This document shows, in pieces, positions 1 through 11,656 of a stretch of DNA of 64,000 bases (position 1 is its first letter; each line of letters opens with the position of its first letter). The notes beneath the pieces were generated by a model that was given only the letters and a program-made list of their open reading frames with translations, was not told the DNA's origin and made no database searches. The stretch spans positions 122,001-186,000 of the forward strand of contig CAJNDS010002631.1 of NCBI GenBank assembly GCA_905221605.1, written 5' to 3'. The DNA comes from Symbiodinium natans. Taxonomy: Eukaryota; Sar; Dinophyceae; Suessiales; Symbiodiniaceae. A program made the position numbers and the translations under genes.

Positions 1-490
1 ATCAGTGCGTTCGCTTACGATATGTGTTGAGCGTGAAGTCAAAGCTGGAAGCCCAAACCCCCAGCTCCTTAATTGGCAAACTGAAGCCTAGAGTCTAGAT
101 AGAACCCAAATCATCCCAAATCTCGAACCGGCAGGCATGGAGAGGAAAAGCCGCGGCTTCAGCGCAACAGGCACGTCTAGAGTTTAGGGTCTTGGACGAA
201 ATATGGACGCTGACCTGCAAGTACCCCAAATTGCTAATCATGGCCTGGCAGCTGTCGCTGCGTCTTTCCGGCCCCTGTTTCACAAGATGAAAGAGTTTGA
301 GAGGGCTCTCATTTTGCCTTTAACACAGACTTTCGGAACTCCACACCTGTCATCGCCTGCCTCAACACGAAAACAAAAAAGCTCACGAGATGAACTCGGA
401 GGCTCCCCTCAGCTGCCCCGGCGGAGCCCCGCAGTGCCCCCACTGGCGCTGTCCGGAAGTACCGGTGCCTCTTGGGAAGTGGGTTTGGGG

Positions 491-539
491 TTTAGGGTTT
501 AGGGTTTAGGGTTTAGGGTTTAGGGTTTAGGGTTTAGGG
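491..539 (+). repeat. Interstitial telomeric array (TTTAGGG)7
   Basis: Seven near-perfect TTTAGGG units. A preceding AG-to-GGTTTGGGG stretch (437-480) could be an exon but shows no recognisable protein. Confidence 0.95.
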
Positions 540-1000
540 GGCTGCAGGTGTTGAGGGGTCTTGCATGCTCTTCGTCGTCGTATGAGATGAGGAAGCTTCG
601 ACCATGTTCCAAAAAACAAAAAAGAACTATCAAAAACTCATATCCAGAGCTTATGAACTTCAAGCCCACCGCCAGGCTGGCAGAGGACTGCTAGGATGTT
701 GAGGTGTTCAAGGAGGTTTCACTCAATCCCGTGTGTGCCTCCGCAATGTGGTCTCAATAAGAGTCGTCGGAAAATGTTGACGGCTCAGGGTGTCCCAAAG
801 TACCCTCGGCCAACTCTCAAACCAAAGCCACAAAGGAGTCCCAGGGCCCCACCCCCCCCCCTGCCCCCCCCTTTGCACCTCAACATTACAGGCGGCAGCT
901 GCACGTTGCCAGCGGACGTCCGCGAAGCCATTACAGAGAGCAGCGGGCTCGGAACAAGTTTAACCCACGTTGGCTGATCTCACTTTTCCTTGTGAACACT

Positions 1001-1094
1001 TCTATATCCCCCTTGGGAAATTTTTTTGTCCATATAAAACCCAAGAGGATATTAACAAATACTATGTTTATTAAGGTTCTAAGGGGAGTATAGA
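1001..1094. mobile_element. Family D inverted-repeat element, copy 1
   Basis: Starts TCTATATCCCCCTT and ends AAGGGGAGTATAGA, imperfect inverted termini of about 14 bp. An inner inverted pair CCCTTGGG / CCCAAGAGG is shared with the copies at 25.5 and 54.67 kb. It has no coding capacity, so it is MITE-like. Confidence 0.6.
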
Positions 1095-1222
1095 CTACTT
1101 CACGCTCAGATTGCAGCATTGGAACCCAGCCTCGGGCAAGGCTCCATGAGCCTGGTGTCTGCAGCGTCCTCCTCCAGGCACCTTTTTGTTTGAGTACTTG
1201 GCTGACAGGTTTAGGGTGGTGG

Positions 1223-1288
1223 GGTTTAGGGTTTAGGGTTTAGGGTTTAGGGTTTAAGGTTTAGGGTGTAGGGTGTAGGGTTTAGGGT
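1223..1288 (+). repeat. Interstitial telomeric array, degenerate
   Basis: TTTAGGG units with TTTAAGG and GTGTAGGG variants. Confidence 0.9.
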
Positions 1289-1661
1289 GAAACCACGGGC
1301 GCAACAGGCCTAATTACTCCACAAGCCTCCGACAGCGTCCAGAAAGGAGGGGCATCTGCAGGGTGGGGGCCTGGAACTCCTCTCTGAAGAATCCAGGTCG
1401 AGGGGCTTCGCGGGGGGCCCCGCAGAAAAATGCGATGTTTAAGAACAGAAACCTATGACGACTCGAGTTTCTCGTCTCGAATCGAAGCCTCGCAGGTGCC
1501 AACTTCGAAAGGTTTCCCCGGCTCACTGTGACATTCTAGGGAGCAAGCATGAGCAAGTGTAGGAGCGGGCCGAACTCCTCAATGCTGCGCATCAGCATCG
1601 GGCAGTTTTGAAGTGCAGGTCCAGCAGCAGCCAGCCCGGAGCTCGGTACTTTGTAACTTGG

Positions 1662-1711
1662 GTTCAGGGTTTAGGGTTTAGGGTTTAGGGTTTAGGGTTT
1701 AGGGTTTAGGG
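1662..1711 (+). repeat. Interstitial telomeric array (TTTAGGG)7
   Basis: Seven TTTAGGG units, the first with a C (TTCAGGG). Confidence 0.95.
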
Positions 1712-3207
1712 CCACTTGGGGCTGGAGTTCAGGGAATATCCCGGGGCATGTCGGGGACAGGACTCCCAGTCGCTGCTGCCCTTGTACTGTTTACACTTGC
1801 TAAGCATGATATGCCGAGCCATGCTGCACTTCGTCCTCTACCAACGAACTCAAGCCTGCCTAGTTACACAGCTACACACAATTACAAAGGAGTAACCCTC
1901 CATTGAGATCTCCGATGCCAGATGCCACAGAAGTGATGGGATTCCGGGTTTGCGGTGTTTCTCCTGCAAGGCTCCCATCTTGAAGTGGGCGTGATGCGGT
2001 CAAAAGCACTTATTCTTCTGACCCAAGTATCTGACCGACGAAGCGGGAGCATTGCAGATGTCACCGAACATGTTCTTCAAAACGCATCCGTACATTCTTC
2101 TACAGCGCAACATCAGAAAGTCGCTGGGTTACAGATGCACGCAATCTGTCCCGCTCAGGGGGAAGAGTATATAAGAGTATCGAGGCTCCAAAAAGAGGCT
2201 GTAACAGAGGCTCTCTGTTCTACTGTGTTCTGGATTGTTCTGAAGCTGCCACGTTCTGTTTCGATGGCACCGGGCTTAAGCGTGAGCCAGCGGAATGTGG
2301 CAACTCGGCCGTGGGCATGGTGCTCACAAAATGCAGGGGGGGGGGGGGGGGGGGGGGGTCGAGATTCGTCAAGCCCCACGCGAGGGACGTTGAGCCCGAT
2401 TGTTGAGCGCTTCCCCTGGCGTTACTGGCCGGCTGGTGCTCTGATGAGCTGACACTCTACATCAGCAGGTATGGGAGTGTTCAAGGAAGCCATGTCCAAA
2501 GGTTCAAGGCCCCAAACTAAACTTAAAGCTGGGTCGTTGCAACCCTATAGGTCACAGGCCCGGTCTCACAAGCAGGCTTTTTCAGCTTGACCCATCGCGG
2601 TCCCATCGCAAGACCCTTACCGGCTTTCTCCAAGATAAGTTTCACTCTTTTGACATCCTAACAACCCTCAACCCGAAAATCACGTGCTAGCGTGATACTC
2701 CAGGCTTACGTATTGCTTGTCGGGTGGGCCAGGCCAGTGATGTATACACAAGTTGGACGATGTTTGGTGGGGAACTTTCGGGGTTTGGACTACAGGGGTG
2801 GGCCCAGTCTCACTGAGGAAGAAGACGAAAGCGACTGGCGCCATTCCCGAGGATGGCAGCAGCTGTTTTCAGGGAAGCGATTTGTAATTTGATCGCCGCC
2901 CAAACCCTAATTCGTTCCCGCTACCATGGAGACCTGGGGTTCCCTAAAGCCCGAAAGATGTGCCTGAAGGTCTGAAGGCCCGGTGCCCGTCCATGCCCAG
3001 GGTACCCTTAATGCTGTGACTTACATTAGCTGTACTAACGATCTTGCATCTACGTCAGTGTTAAAGTACCTTCCTTTTTTGATCTTTATTGCTTCTTTAT
3101 GGGCGCACCAAGAAATTCTGCAATCAATGCACTTGCCATCAGTAAGCCTTAACTATATAAGCCAGCTAAGTGCTAGTATTCTATGTGTACAACAAATACG
3201 ACAATAC

Positions 3208-3262
3208 ATCTATCTATCTATCTATCTATCTGTCTATCTGTATGTGTGTATATATATATATA
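3208..3262. repeat. CTAT tetranucleotide and TA microsatellite
   Basis: About eight CTAT/CTGT units followed by GTATATATATATATATATG. Confidence 0.9.
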
Positions 3263-5126
3263 TGTCTTCCTGTTCATACTTCTGGCCTTTGCTTTCTCTT
3301 AGTTAATCAATGCTAGAAACTCTTTCGTGCGCATTCGGGACTTCTTACCATCCTAACTGAACTCTTACCGGAGCCTTGTCTCAGCCGCGTCCATCATAGG
3401 AAGCCGGCACCGGCGGAGATGGCCCGCGCTCCAGTTGAGGTTTGGAGGTTTTCGTGGAGTCTGGGGCCTGCAGGGTTTATGGCTTTGCTTGTTATTGCTT
3501 GTTTGTCTGACTGCACATGTCGGATTCGGGGTTTATGGCATGGCAGGCTAAGTGCTAGCTTGTCGGAGTCCTCGTGCTGAGGCTGAGGCTCCAAGCGGAC
3601 TTGCTGAATGTACGACCCCCAAAGCCCGAAGGCAAATGGTCGGTCTTAATCCTCAGGGACACTTGATCAGAACTCTCAATGTCGTTCGTGCTTGTTTCTT
3701 CGGCCCTGTTCTGAAGCTGAGCGTATGTTGTTTTTTGGGAGCTTCAGGTGCACGTATGATGCCTCACAAGATTTTGCGATGTCGCAGGGAATACGAAGTG
3801 CGTAATCCTAGACATCTGGCCGAACTTCCGAGCCTCTGAGCCATCCACTTTCGACACTTAGCGACAACCTTCAACGACATTGGAGATTCTACTAGTCACC
3901 ACAGCCCCAAAGCTTGAAAGCAAATAAACCCCCAAGACTTTGCCGAACTCCCTGGCTAAAGGGACCCAATACCCACACGGCAAACCTCCTTCAGTGAACG
4001 CTCCCCAGGCGGCACAGGCGAGGCCAGTTCGGTGCAGGCCTTTTGCAACACGCAAACCAAGTTTCGAGGACAAGTGTTAGGACTCTTCTTTCAAATAGAA
4101 AGTAGGTCTCATCTCTTTGTGACTTTATGAGGCTTCTTGAATGCTTTACGCACCGCAGAAGCATGAACTCAAGGCTTCGTTTTGTAGTTCTGAGCTGATG
4201 TAGTCATCGGTGGGACCCCGCAAGCAACCTTCGTCAAAGGTTGGCCTAGGCTAGGGCTTAAACTCAGGATTTCAGGCTCTTTCTGCGCGTGCAGAAGGCT
4301 TTAACTTAAACCCGGAACGCTGGTGTGGATGGCGGGTGACAGTCGACAGCAATTAGCAAGTCTGTCGTGCATGGAAAGTTATGCACACGTGGTCATGCCA
4401 TAAAGCATTACACATTCCTGTGCCAACCAAAAAAACAGCATTGTACGCGGTAATGTTGTCTGCTGATTAGTGTGACCCCCCCCCCCCCCCCCCCCAACGA
4501 AAGGATCCCCCTCTTTAGTGGGGGGGGGGGTGGGGGGGGGGGGGGGGGGAGGACTGAGAAGGCCCAGAAGGAGCTCCAGATCTTTGGTCTCAGACTGGGA
4601 TTCAGCCTTTAAACCTTTGCTCAGGCTCAGATCTTTGGTCTCTCAGGCTCAGTTCATTCAGAAGCGATTTCTAGACAACAACACCATTCGACGGCCTCGC
4701 CGAAATTTTGCATCGCCCGATTTTTTTTTCACAATTCCGGGGGTCCGCCTGAAATAGATCCCCCTGAACAGTTTTTGGGTTTTTTTCCACAATTCCGGGG
4801 GAGCACACTAATCAGGATACAACATTACTGTGAAGGAACTGAAAGAACACTTCCAAGTCCTGAGTCATACGCAGCGTCTTTAACCCGCCGAGGAAGGCGG
4901 CGTAAACACTGTGAGCGGCGTAAGCACAAGTGCATCACAGTATTGTTGCAGGTCACATCACCGTATTGCAGTGTTAGAAACTTGTTTGAAAATGCGTTGT
5001 TTTGGGGCTCTGAGAGGCTTGAAGCCCGGCTTTGCGGCAAAGCCTATAGCTATCCTGAAATGGCAAAACAACACGAAAAGGAAGAGGCCAGCAGTTCTGA
5101 TCTTCAAATGTCAACGGGGAGAGGAA

Positions 5127-5234
5127 CCCAAAGAGTCCAATACCCCTTACTTAAGGAATGTAGCTCAATTATAAAGGGATCCGTATTATGATTTAAGGGA
5201 TATTCCTTAGTTAAGGGGATTTGGGCTCTTTGGG
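5127..5234. mobile_element. Family A MITE, copy 1
   Basis: 108 bp with inverted termini CCCAAAGAGTCCAATACCCC and CCCAAAGAGCCCAAAT (from the other end), each followed by a palindromic TTAAGGAAT block. It is flanked by AA on both sides, a possible 2-bp target duplication. It has no ORF. Family A has seven copies in the window. Confidence 0.8.
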
Positions 5235-5338
5235 AAGCTGGCTCGTGTTGTGCGACCTGATAGGACAAGAGGGGCATCCCCGGCTCCTTGCTCTGTCCTG
5301 CTTTAATTCGGGTCCACTGATGCACTGAATTCCTGAGT

Positions 5339-5399
5339 GGTTTAGGGTTTAGGGTTTAGGGTTTAGGGCTTAGGGCTTAGGGCTTAGGGCTTAGGGCTT
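5339..5399 (+). repeat. Telomeric array switching from TTTAGGG to CTTAGGG
   Basis: Four TTTAGGG units followed by five CTTAGGG units, a block change of repeat variant within one array. Confidence 0.95.
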
Positions 5400-5519
5400 G
5401 TGGCCGTGGCCCAATTCAAAGCCTCCGAAAGCGCCCTGCAGAGGCGAGCTCCGAGCCGCTGATTGCAGAGCAGGCCACCGAGGGAGTTTAGGGCTTCAAG
5501 GCGTACGCACTTTCAGTAC

Positions 5520-5579
5520 CCCTAAACCCTAAACCCTAAACTCTAAACCCTAAACCCTAAACCCTAAACCCTAAACCCT
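5520..5579 (-). repeat. Interstitial telomeric array (CCCTAAA)8
   Basis: CCCTAAA units with one CTCTAAA variant. Confidence 0.95.
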
Positions 5580-5947
5580 GCTTGTGGCGTGCAGGATTTG
5601 GGGATCAATGTTCCGGTCGTAGGGTTCAGGGCTTGATCTTCGGGATGTCGGAATGAGCGAGTTTGGGACGGACAGTTCTCGCTTCTGCCTGGCGGACCTG
5701 CAGTCAGCATGCCGTACATACACACACACATGCTTCGATAGGTTGAGCATGATACAGCCTCTGATCCTACATCGCTGAACCCCTAGACACTGGAAGTTCA
5801 AAATTGAAATCTCTTTGGACCTGGCCCTAAGCAATTTTTTGCACAGCGAATGTTCAAGTTTCCAGTCTCATTCGGACAAGCTCTTCAAATGAGGGTATGA
5901 GGGTATGATATCGGGTCTTACAGCCAACACCCGCAACCTGCTTGATC

Positions 5948-6038
5948 CCTAAACCCTAAACCCTAAACCCTAAACCCTAAACCCTAAACCCTAAACCCTA
6001 AACCCTAAACCCTAAACCCTAAACCCTAAACCCTAAAC
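5948..6038 (-). repeat. Interstitial telomeric array (CCCTAAA)13
   Basis: Thirteen consecutive units, one of the cleaner arrays. Confidence 0.95.
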
Positions 6039-6138
6039 GGGCTTGAGGGTCCCTCTATCTCGACAAAGGACTCACAGGTCACAGAGCTTGTGGTCGACTT
6101 GATGCAGGCCTTAATGGGCACTGACTCGCGGCCTGCTG

Positions 6139-6189
6139 CCCTAAACCCTAAACCCTAAAACCCTCAACGCCCCTAAACCCTAAACCCTA
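6139..6189 (-). repeat. Interstitial telomeric array, interrupted
   Basis: CCCTAAA units broken by CCCTCAACGC. Confidence 0.9.
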
Positions 6190-6328
6190 TACCTCATGTC
6201 TGGTTGTGGAAGGACTTCAGATATAGTTAGAGCGAAAGGTCGGGGCGGGGAGAGTTTGAGCATCTTCGACGAGGAATACTTGCTGGACCCTTGCCCGCAC
6301 GCTGGAAAACAACTCTGGCAGCTGACCA

Positions 6329-6354
6329 ACCCTAAACCCTAAACCCTAAACCCT
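6329..6354 (-). repeat. Short telomeric array (CCCTAAA)3
   Basis: Three units. Confidence 0.85.
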
Positions 6355-6435
6355 GAACTCCGAAGTGCGCAAAACTCGGCGAGCTTCACGGGCCATCCCA
6401 AACACCTTTGTAACAATGTCCAGTGTATCACTGTA

Positions 6436-6545
6436 CCCAGAGAGCCCAATACCCCTTAATTAAGGAATAGAGCTTAAATTATAAAGGGATCCTTATTATG
6501 ATTTTAAGGGACATTCCTTAATTAAGGGGCATTGGGCTCTTTGGG
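6436..6545. mobile_element. Family A MITE, copy 2
   Basis: 110 bp with nearly identical termini of about 31 bp (CCCAGAGAGCCCAATACCCC against CCCAAAGAGCCCAATGCCCC, then TTAATTAAGGAAT). It is flanked by TA on both sides (6434-6435, 6546-6547). This is the best-preserved copy together with those at 14.96 and 49.6 kb. Confidence 0.85.
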
Positions 6546-6972
6546 TATGAGATCTGTCCTGCCGATCTCCCCGCCCTTCACGTAAGAATGCAACGCTCAG
6601 CCATGAACCATCCGCGGCCAGGTGAAGCGTCGCACCGTGGAAGCGTTAGAGCAGGACTCCAGTTTCCCAAAAGCGTTTTCGAAACTTTTGTCGTTTCTGG
6701 ATCGTCATAGGTTTCGTCAGAAGTTTCAACGGTCATCGGGCTCGCCTTCTTCGACACTGCTGTTGATTTGGGAGCCTTGGGTTTTCTGCCGTGTCGTGGG
6801 GGGGGTCGGTGTATCACCATTTTGGTCACGGTAATCATTTTTGGAACGCATGATTCGGCACGACTGTCCACAAAACAGGTGCCAAATCATAGTCCTCCCA
6901 TCTCGAAAACGAAATCTGTTGTGCCCTGTGCGAGCCCAAAGGCACGAACTCCAAAACCTTTGCTCCCTTCAG

Positions 6973-7191
6973 GACGCGAAGCGCTCAGCAGCCACCTTCC
7001 ACGAGCTGGACGCCTTGTTGGGGATGATCATCGCCCTGCGGGAGGCCATGTTAGCCCTTCAAGCATTTCGGGATCTCAGGGCTCAGAGCGCATGTGCAGC
7101 TCAGGCAAACGGTGGGACCGGCCCGGACGAGCGCGAGACAAACTTGAAGCTCGTTTACGAGCAGGCAAGGGTTGACTTAGTAGTAGAGTAG
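6973..7191 (+). CDS. Candidate exon of an unknown gene, helical, ends in a stop
   Basis: After a pyrimidine-rich CTCCCTTCAG acceptor the frame is open for 72 codons and ends in TAG. The peptide begins DAKRSAATFHELDAL and continues with a leucine/alanine-rich helix and the charged tail ARVDLVVE. Composition is protein-like, unlike neighbouring frames. I recognise no domain. It may be one or two exons (a GAG|GC donor lies inside), or chance. The following base begins a palindromic repeat (7192-7254). Confidence 0.3.
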   Translation, partial: DAKRSAATFHELDALLGMIIALREAMLALQAFRDLRAQSACAAQANGGTGPDERETNLKLVYEQARVDLVVE

Positions 7192-7254
7192 GTAACCTTT
7201 AACCTTTTTGGGTTAATATATTCCCCTTATATTCCCAAAGGTTAACCTTTAAAA
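7192..7254. repeat. Short palindromic element
   Basis: GTAACCTTTAACCTTTTTGGG at the left is partly mirrored by CCCAAAGGTTAACCTTT at the right around an AT-rich centre. Only one copy is seen here. Confidence 0.35.
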
Positions 7255-7865
7255 CCCCTAGGTACTGGACAGCTGAGTTGAGGGCTTGAAGTTTTGAAGG
7301 CTTGACACCCTGCGCGTACGTGTCAACTAACAGTGGGGACCATTTGGTCACTCCAGAAGTCCCAGACCTACGCTGGCCGTTTTGGCTGCAAAGGTGTACC
7401 GCTCTATTCAGCGATCTACCGAAGAGGCAGCGTCCTGTTGTTGTTCATGCTTCTGCTTCTTTTGGAGGAAGTATTTGACGTGGCTCCGTCACGTATAGTG
7501 TCTACAGAGTTGTCGGTGGGTGTAGGGTTCTCGCCTCAGAGTGCAGCGCCTCACTACGAATGGCAGGGTAGAGTGTTTTTTTCTGCATTGCATTTTCCAA
7601 GCTGCGTGAGTAAGTAGCGCTCTCTCCCTGTCACGCTTAGAGACGTCTGGTTTGTTCACACTCGCCTTTTCACTCGCGATTATACAGAATCATAATCTTA
7701 TCCCGTAATATTTTTTAATGCTCATGGTCTTAATGATTTTTTGTGCCAGTTGGTAGGGATATTAAGATTGTAACTCCTGTAAAATAAGCTTGTATCACTA
7801 TCTTACAGTTTACATACGACGACCCCAAACACGACCCAGGCCCAGCAGTTTCTACTTCGTCGCCC

Positions 7866-9016
<1,151 letters not shown>

Positions 9017-9027
9017 GTGTAGTGTAG

Positions 9028-9059
9028 GGTTTAGGGCTCAGGGATGTTCAGGGTTTAGG
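9028..9059 (+). repeat. Degenerate telomeric remnant
   Basis: AGGGTTTAGGGCTCAGGG...AGGGTTTAGG, two or three decayed units beside the AGT array. Confidence 0.6.
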
Positions 9060-9379
9060 CTCTGAAATCCAGATTGTGGTACTTATGGCTTGGTGGTTGC
9101 CCCATGGCATCGCGGGGATTGACAAGCGTGCGTCCGCTTCGGCCTCAAATCCACACCGTGAGTTTTATCAACCTTCTGGGCTCGAAATCGCTGGGCCGTT
9201 AGCTCCGGTATCTTTTGGGCATCACTGGTGCTTTCCGCCAAGGCCTAAGATCCGAAATCTGGAATACACAGATCACTTTGCAGCCGCAATCCGGATTTCA
9301 ACACTTTCACACACCCCCAACAGCCACGATATACCACCCAAATCTTGGTGCCAACCCGCGGCCTCCGGTGAAATTTACT

Positions 9380-9441
9380 AGGTAGTAGTGGTAGTCGTGG
9401 TAGTCGTGGTAGTGGTGGTCGTCGTGGCAGTCGTGGTAGGC

Positions 9442-9499
<58 letters not shown>

Positions 9500-9500
9500 C

Positions 9501-9581
<81 letters not shown>

Positions 9582-9660
9582 TGTCGGCTAGTAGTACTAG
9601 TAGTACTAGTGGTACTGGCAGTACTTGTAGTACTGGTGTTACTCGTCGTTCTAGTAGTAA
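9380..9660. repeat. Second AGT microsatellite block
   Basis: GTGGTAGTCGTGG-type units followed by about 45 pure AGT units, then ACTAGT-type decay. It is separated from the main array by about 360 bp of unique sequence. Confidence 0.95.
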
Positions 9661-9817
9661 CGTAGTATGTAGGAACTTGCTTGTACGATCTACGAATAGA
9701 CGAGTTTTGTTACGTGTCTAGGAGGGACAGTGGAAAGTGGAGGCTGTGCGTGTGTCCCTGTGCAGGCAACCAAGATTCGCCACGAAATACAGGACCTTGG
9801 GGGATCACTGTTGCAGA

Positions 9818-9891
9818 AGCGGAGTGGCGCAGTGGTTAGCGTGTTGGGCTCATAACCCAAAGGTACCTGGATATGCATGTCATCCTTTGCG
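9818..9891 (+). pseudogene. tRNA-Met(CAT)-like relic, possible SINE head
   Basis: The 74-nt segment starts AGCGGAGTGGCGCAGTGG, very like a eukaryotic initiator tRNA-Met, with an A-box-like TGGCGCAGTGG. The anticodon arm is perfect: stem TTGGG/CCCAA with loop CTCATAA, anticodon CAT at 9851-9853. The acceptor stem pairs 6 of 7 with two G-U pairs. The T arm is degenerate (GGATATGCATGTC in place of a B box). A working tRNA is therefore unlikely; a pseudogene or the 5' part of a tRNA-derived SINE fits better. Confidence 0.6.
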
Positions 9892-10668
9892 CAGGGTTGA
9901 GCTTACGGACGTAACGTTAACGAGGATGGCGCGCACTTTTGAGAAGCGAACACCAAACCAACCCCACGTGCTTCATCCTCGTACCAACAACATACCCATA
10001 ATCCTTGCCACTGGCCGCTGTTGAATGCACCGGCTTCCTGCTGAGGCCAGTCACAAGCATGCTACACCCCACCTGCCTCAAAGGTGACCTGGAACCCAAC
10101 CCTGGCTAATTTGCAAGGGACCTGGAGGGGATGTAGAACACTTGCGGCGAACTAGGGCATGCGGCGCACACGAACTTTATGATAAGGGTTGCAGCGTTGC
10201 CCGATGCACAAGGAGTTGGACAGTTTCTGCCGGAAGGGCTACATCCCTCCTGTCTACGATGCCTACAATGCCTCCCAGCAGGACTCTTGAACCTTTGAAA
10301 GCTATCGCAAGTTCGATTCTGGAGCTTGCAAACGCCTTTTCAAAAATCCTTTGGAGCTGTTAATTTTGCAGGACATTCAAAAGATGCGGGAGTTGCATCA
10401 GGCAACTTTGCCCAGTGAGGAGCAGGCCAAGGGAGCAACTTACGCAAAGCCGCGTAGCACTGATGGCCTTCACACTGCTGTGTGAAACGCGACAAAACTC
10501 TGAACTGCGAACAAAACAGATTTCGGGGACCTTTGCTGGGCCCAGCAGGCTGCGCAGTCGGCTGGCACATGGTCGACTCCTGCTGCACCCCAGGTCTTTC
10601 GGGCCGGGGTTACTTGAGTGTTCTGGGTAGATTTTTTTTGGCGCTCATGTGACATTCCCTTCATCATG

Positions 10669-10986
10669 TCAGCATCCAAATATTCTACTGTTACACCGAT
10701 TGCAGCAAGCTGAACAACAGCAAAGTGCATCAATATTCCAGGAAAGTGTCTCTTCATTGCTCATGTTAAGATTCGTCGATGATTCCTTGTGAATTTGTAC
10801 CAATTCGTAAGTCTCATGCGTGACTGAAAGCAGGTCATCGAGATACCGCACTTGCCACTGTCGTGCTTGAATCAGGCGCAGGGATGCATTAATCTGAGAC
10901 AGGCCTCGACGTTGTTCAGAGCATGCAGTGTAGACGGAGCGTTCCAAGTTTTTGTGTCGTTTCCCCAGAGAGACACAGAGAGACAC
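10669..10986 (-). pseudogene. Possible reverse-transcriptase relic (YLDD)
   Basis: A 105-codon minus-strand frame contains QARQWQVRYLDDLLSVTHET; YLDD within R.LDD is the reverse-transcriptase active-site pattern. No other RT motif is visible, and a GA microsatellite interrupts the upstream side. Could be chance. Confidence 0.2.
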
Positions 10987-11022
10987 AGATGGAGAGACAG
11001 AGAGAGAGTGAGAGAGAGAGAG

Positions 11023-11057
<35 letters not shown>

Positions 11058-11066
11058 AGCAGAGAG
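10967..11066. repeat. GA dinucleotide microsatellite
   Basis: AGAGAGAC units grading into a run of about 50 bp of GA. Confidence 0.95.
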
Positions 11067-11307
11067 AGCGTGGAGGACCGGGACTTGATCACTTGAATTA
11101 CCGGCGGGCTCGCCTCCGAAGCCCAAAGAAAGCGAATTGACATGTTGGTTCAAGTCTCAGGACTCGGCTGCCCTCGGGGTTTGAGCGCTGCCACGCCATT
11201 TCCAATCGCACCACTCGAAACCTTAAACCTCGGGGCTGAGTTCCCTTGGTTTTTGAGAGTCAGCTGTTCTTGCAACTTTCCTGAAGCCCCACCATGACAC
11301 CTTCCAC

Positions 11308-11438
11308 CCTAAACCCTAAACCCTAAACCCTAAACCCTAAACCCTAAACCCTAAACCCTAAACCCTAAACCCTAAACCCTAAACCCTAAACCCTAAACCC
11401 TAAACCCTAAACCCTAAACCCTAAACCCTAAACCCTAT
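11308..11438 (-). repeat. Long telomeric array (CCCTAAA)18-19
   Basis: 131 bp of pure CCCTAAA. It ends 16 bp before a CTGCAAG| acceptor-like site that opens the candidate exon at 11455. Confidence 0.97.
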
Positions 11439-11454
11439 CTATTCCCTCTGCAAG

Positions 11455-11546
11455 AGGCCAATGTGGAAGTGCCAACCCGCCGAGACGAGGAGCAGTTAAC
11501 TGTGGGGATATCCAAGGAACTTATAGTGCCGGTCGTGCGAAAATGA
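11455..11546 (+). CDS. Candidate exon of an unknown gene
   Basis: After TATTCCCTCTGCAAG a protein-like frame reads ANVEVPTRRDEEQLTVG, then SKELIVPVVRK and TGA. The array-then-acceptor arrangement matches several confirmed exons downstream. No homolog is recognised; one exon alone cannot be assigned. Confidence 0.3.
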
Positions 11547-11615
11547 GTTTGCTATAGTCCTTACAGGGTGGACTTGCGGGGTTACGGCTGTTGACTCCAA
11601 GTGGATTGTCCAGCT

Positions 11616-11656
11616 TTGGGTTTAGGGTTTAGGATTTAGGGTTTAGGGTTTAGGGG
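11616..11656 (+). repeat. Interstitial telomeric array (TTTAGGG)5
   Basis: Five units with one GATTTAGG variant. Confidence 0.92.

Larger units (their letters stand above)
1..6972. other. Gene-poor repeat-rich region
   Basis: I see no convincing gene here. The stretch holds eight telomeric arrays in both orientations, two family-A and one family-D inverted-repeat elements, a CTAT/TA microsatellite, homopolymer G and C runs (2337-2358, about 4477-4495, 4519-4549) and otherwise unique sequence in which every open frame is short and biased unlike the coding block at the far end. Confidence 0.6.

Noticed and set aside
7360-7392. GGCCGTTTTGGCTGCAAAG as a spliced-leader relic
   Set aside because: Two substitutions and two insertions against the leader, no gene downstream; likely chance.
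11308-11438. True chromosome end
   Set aside because: Arrays are short, interstitial, in both orientations and flanked by unique sequence on both sides.
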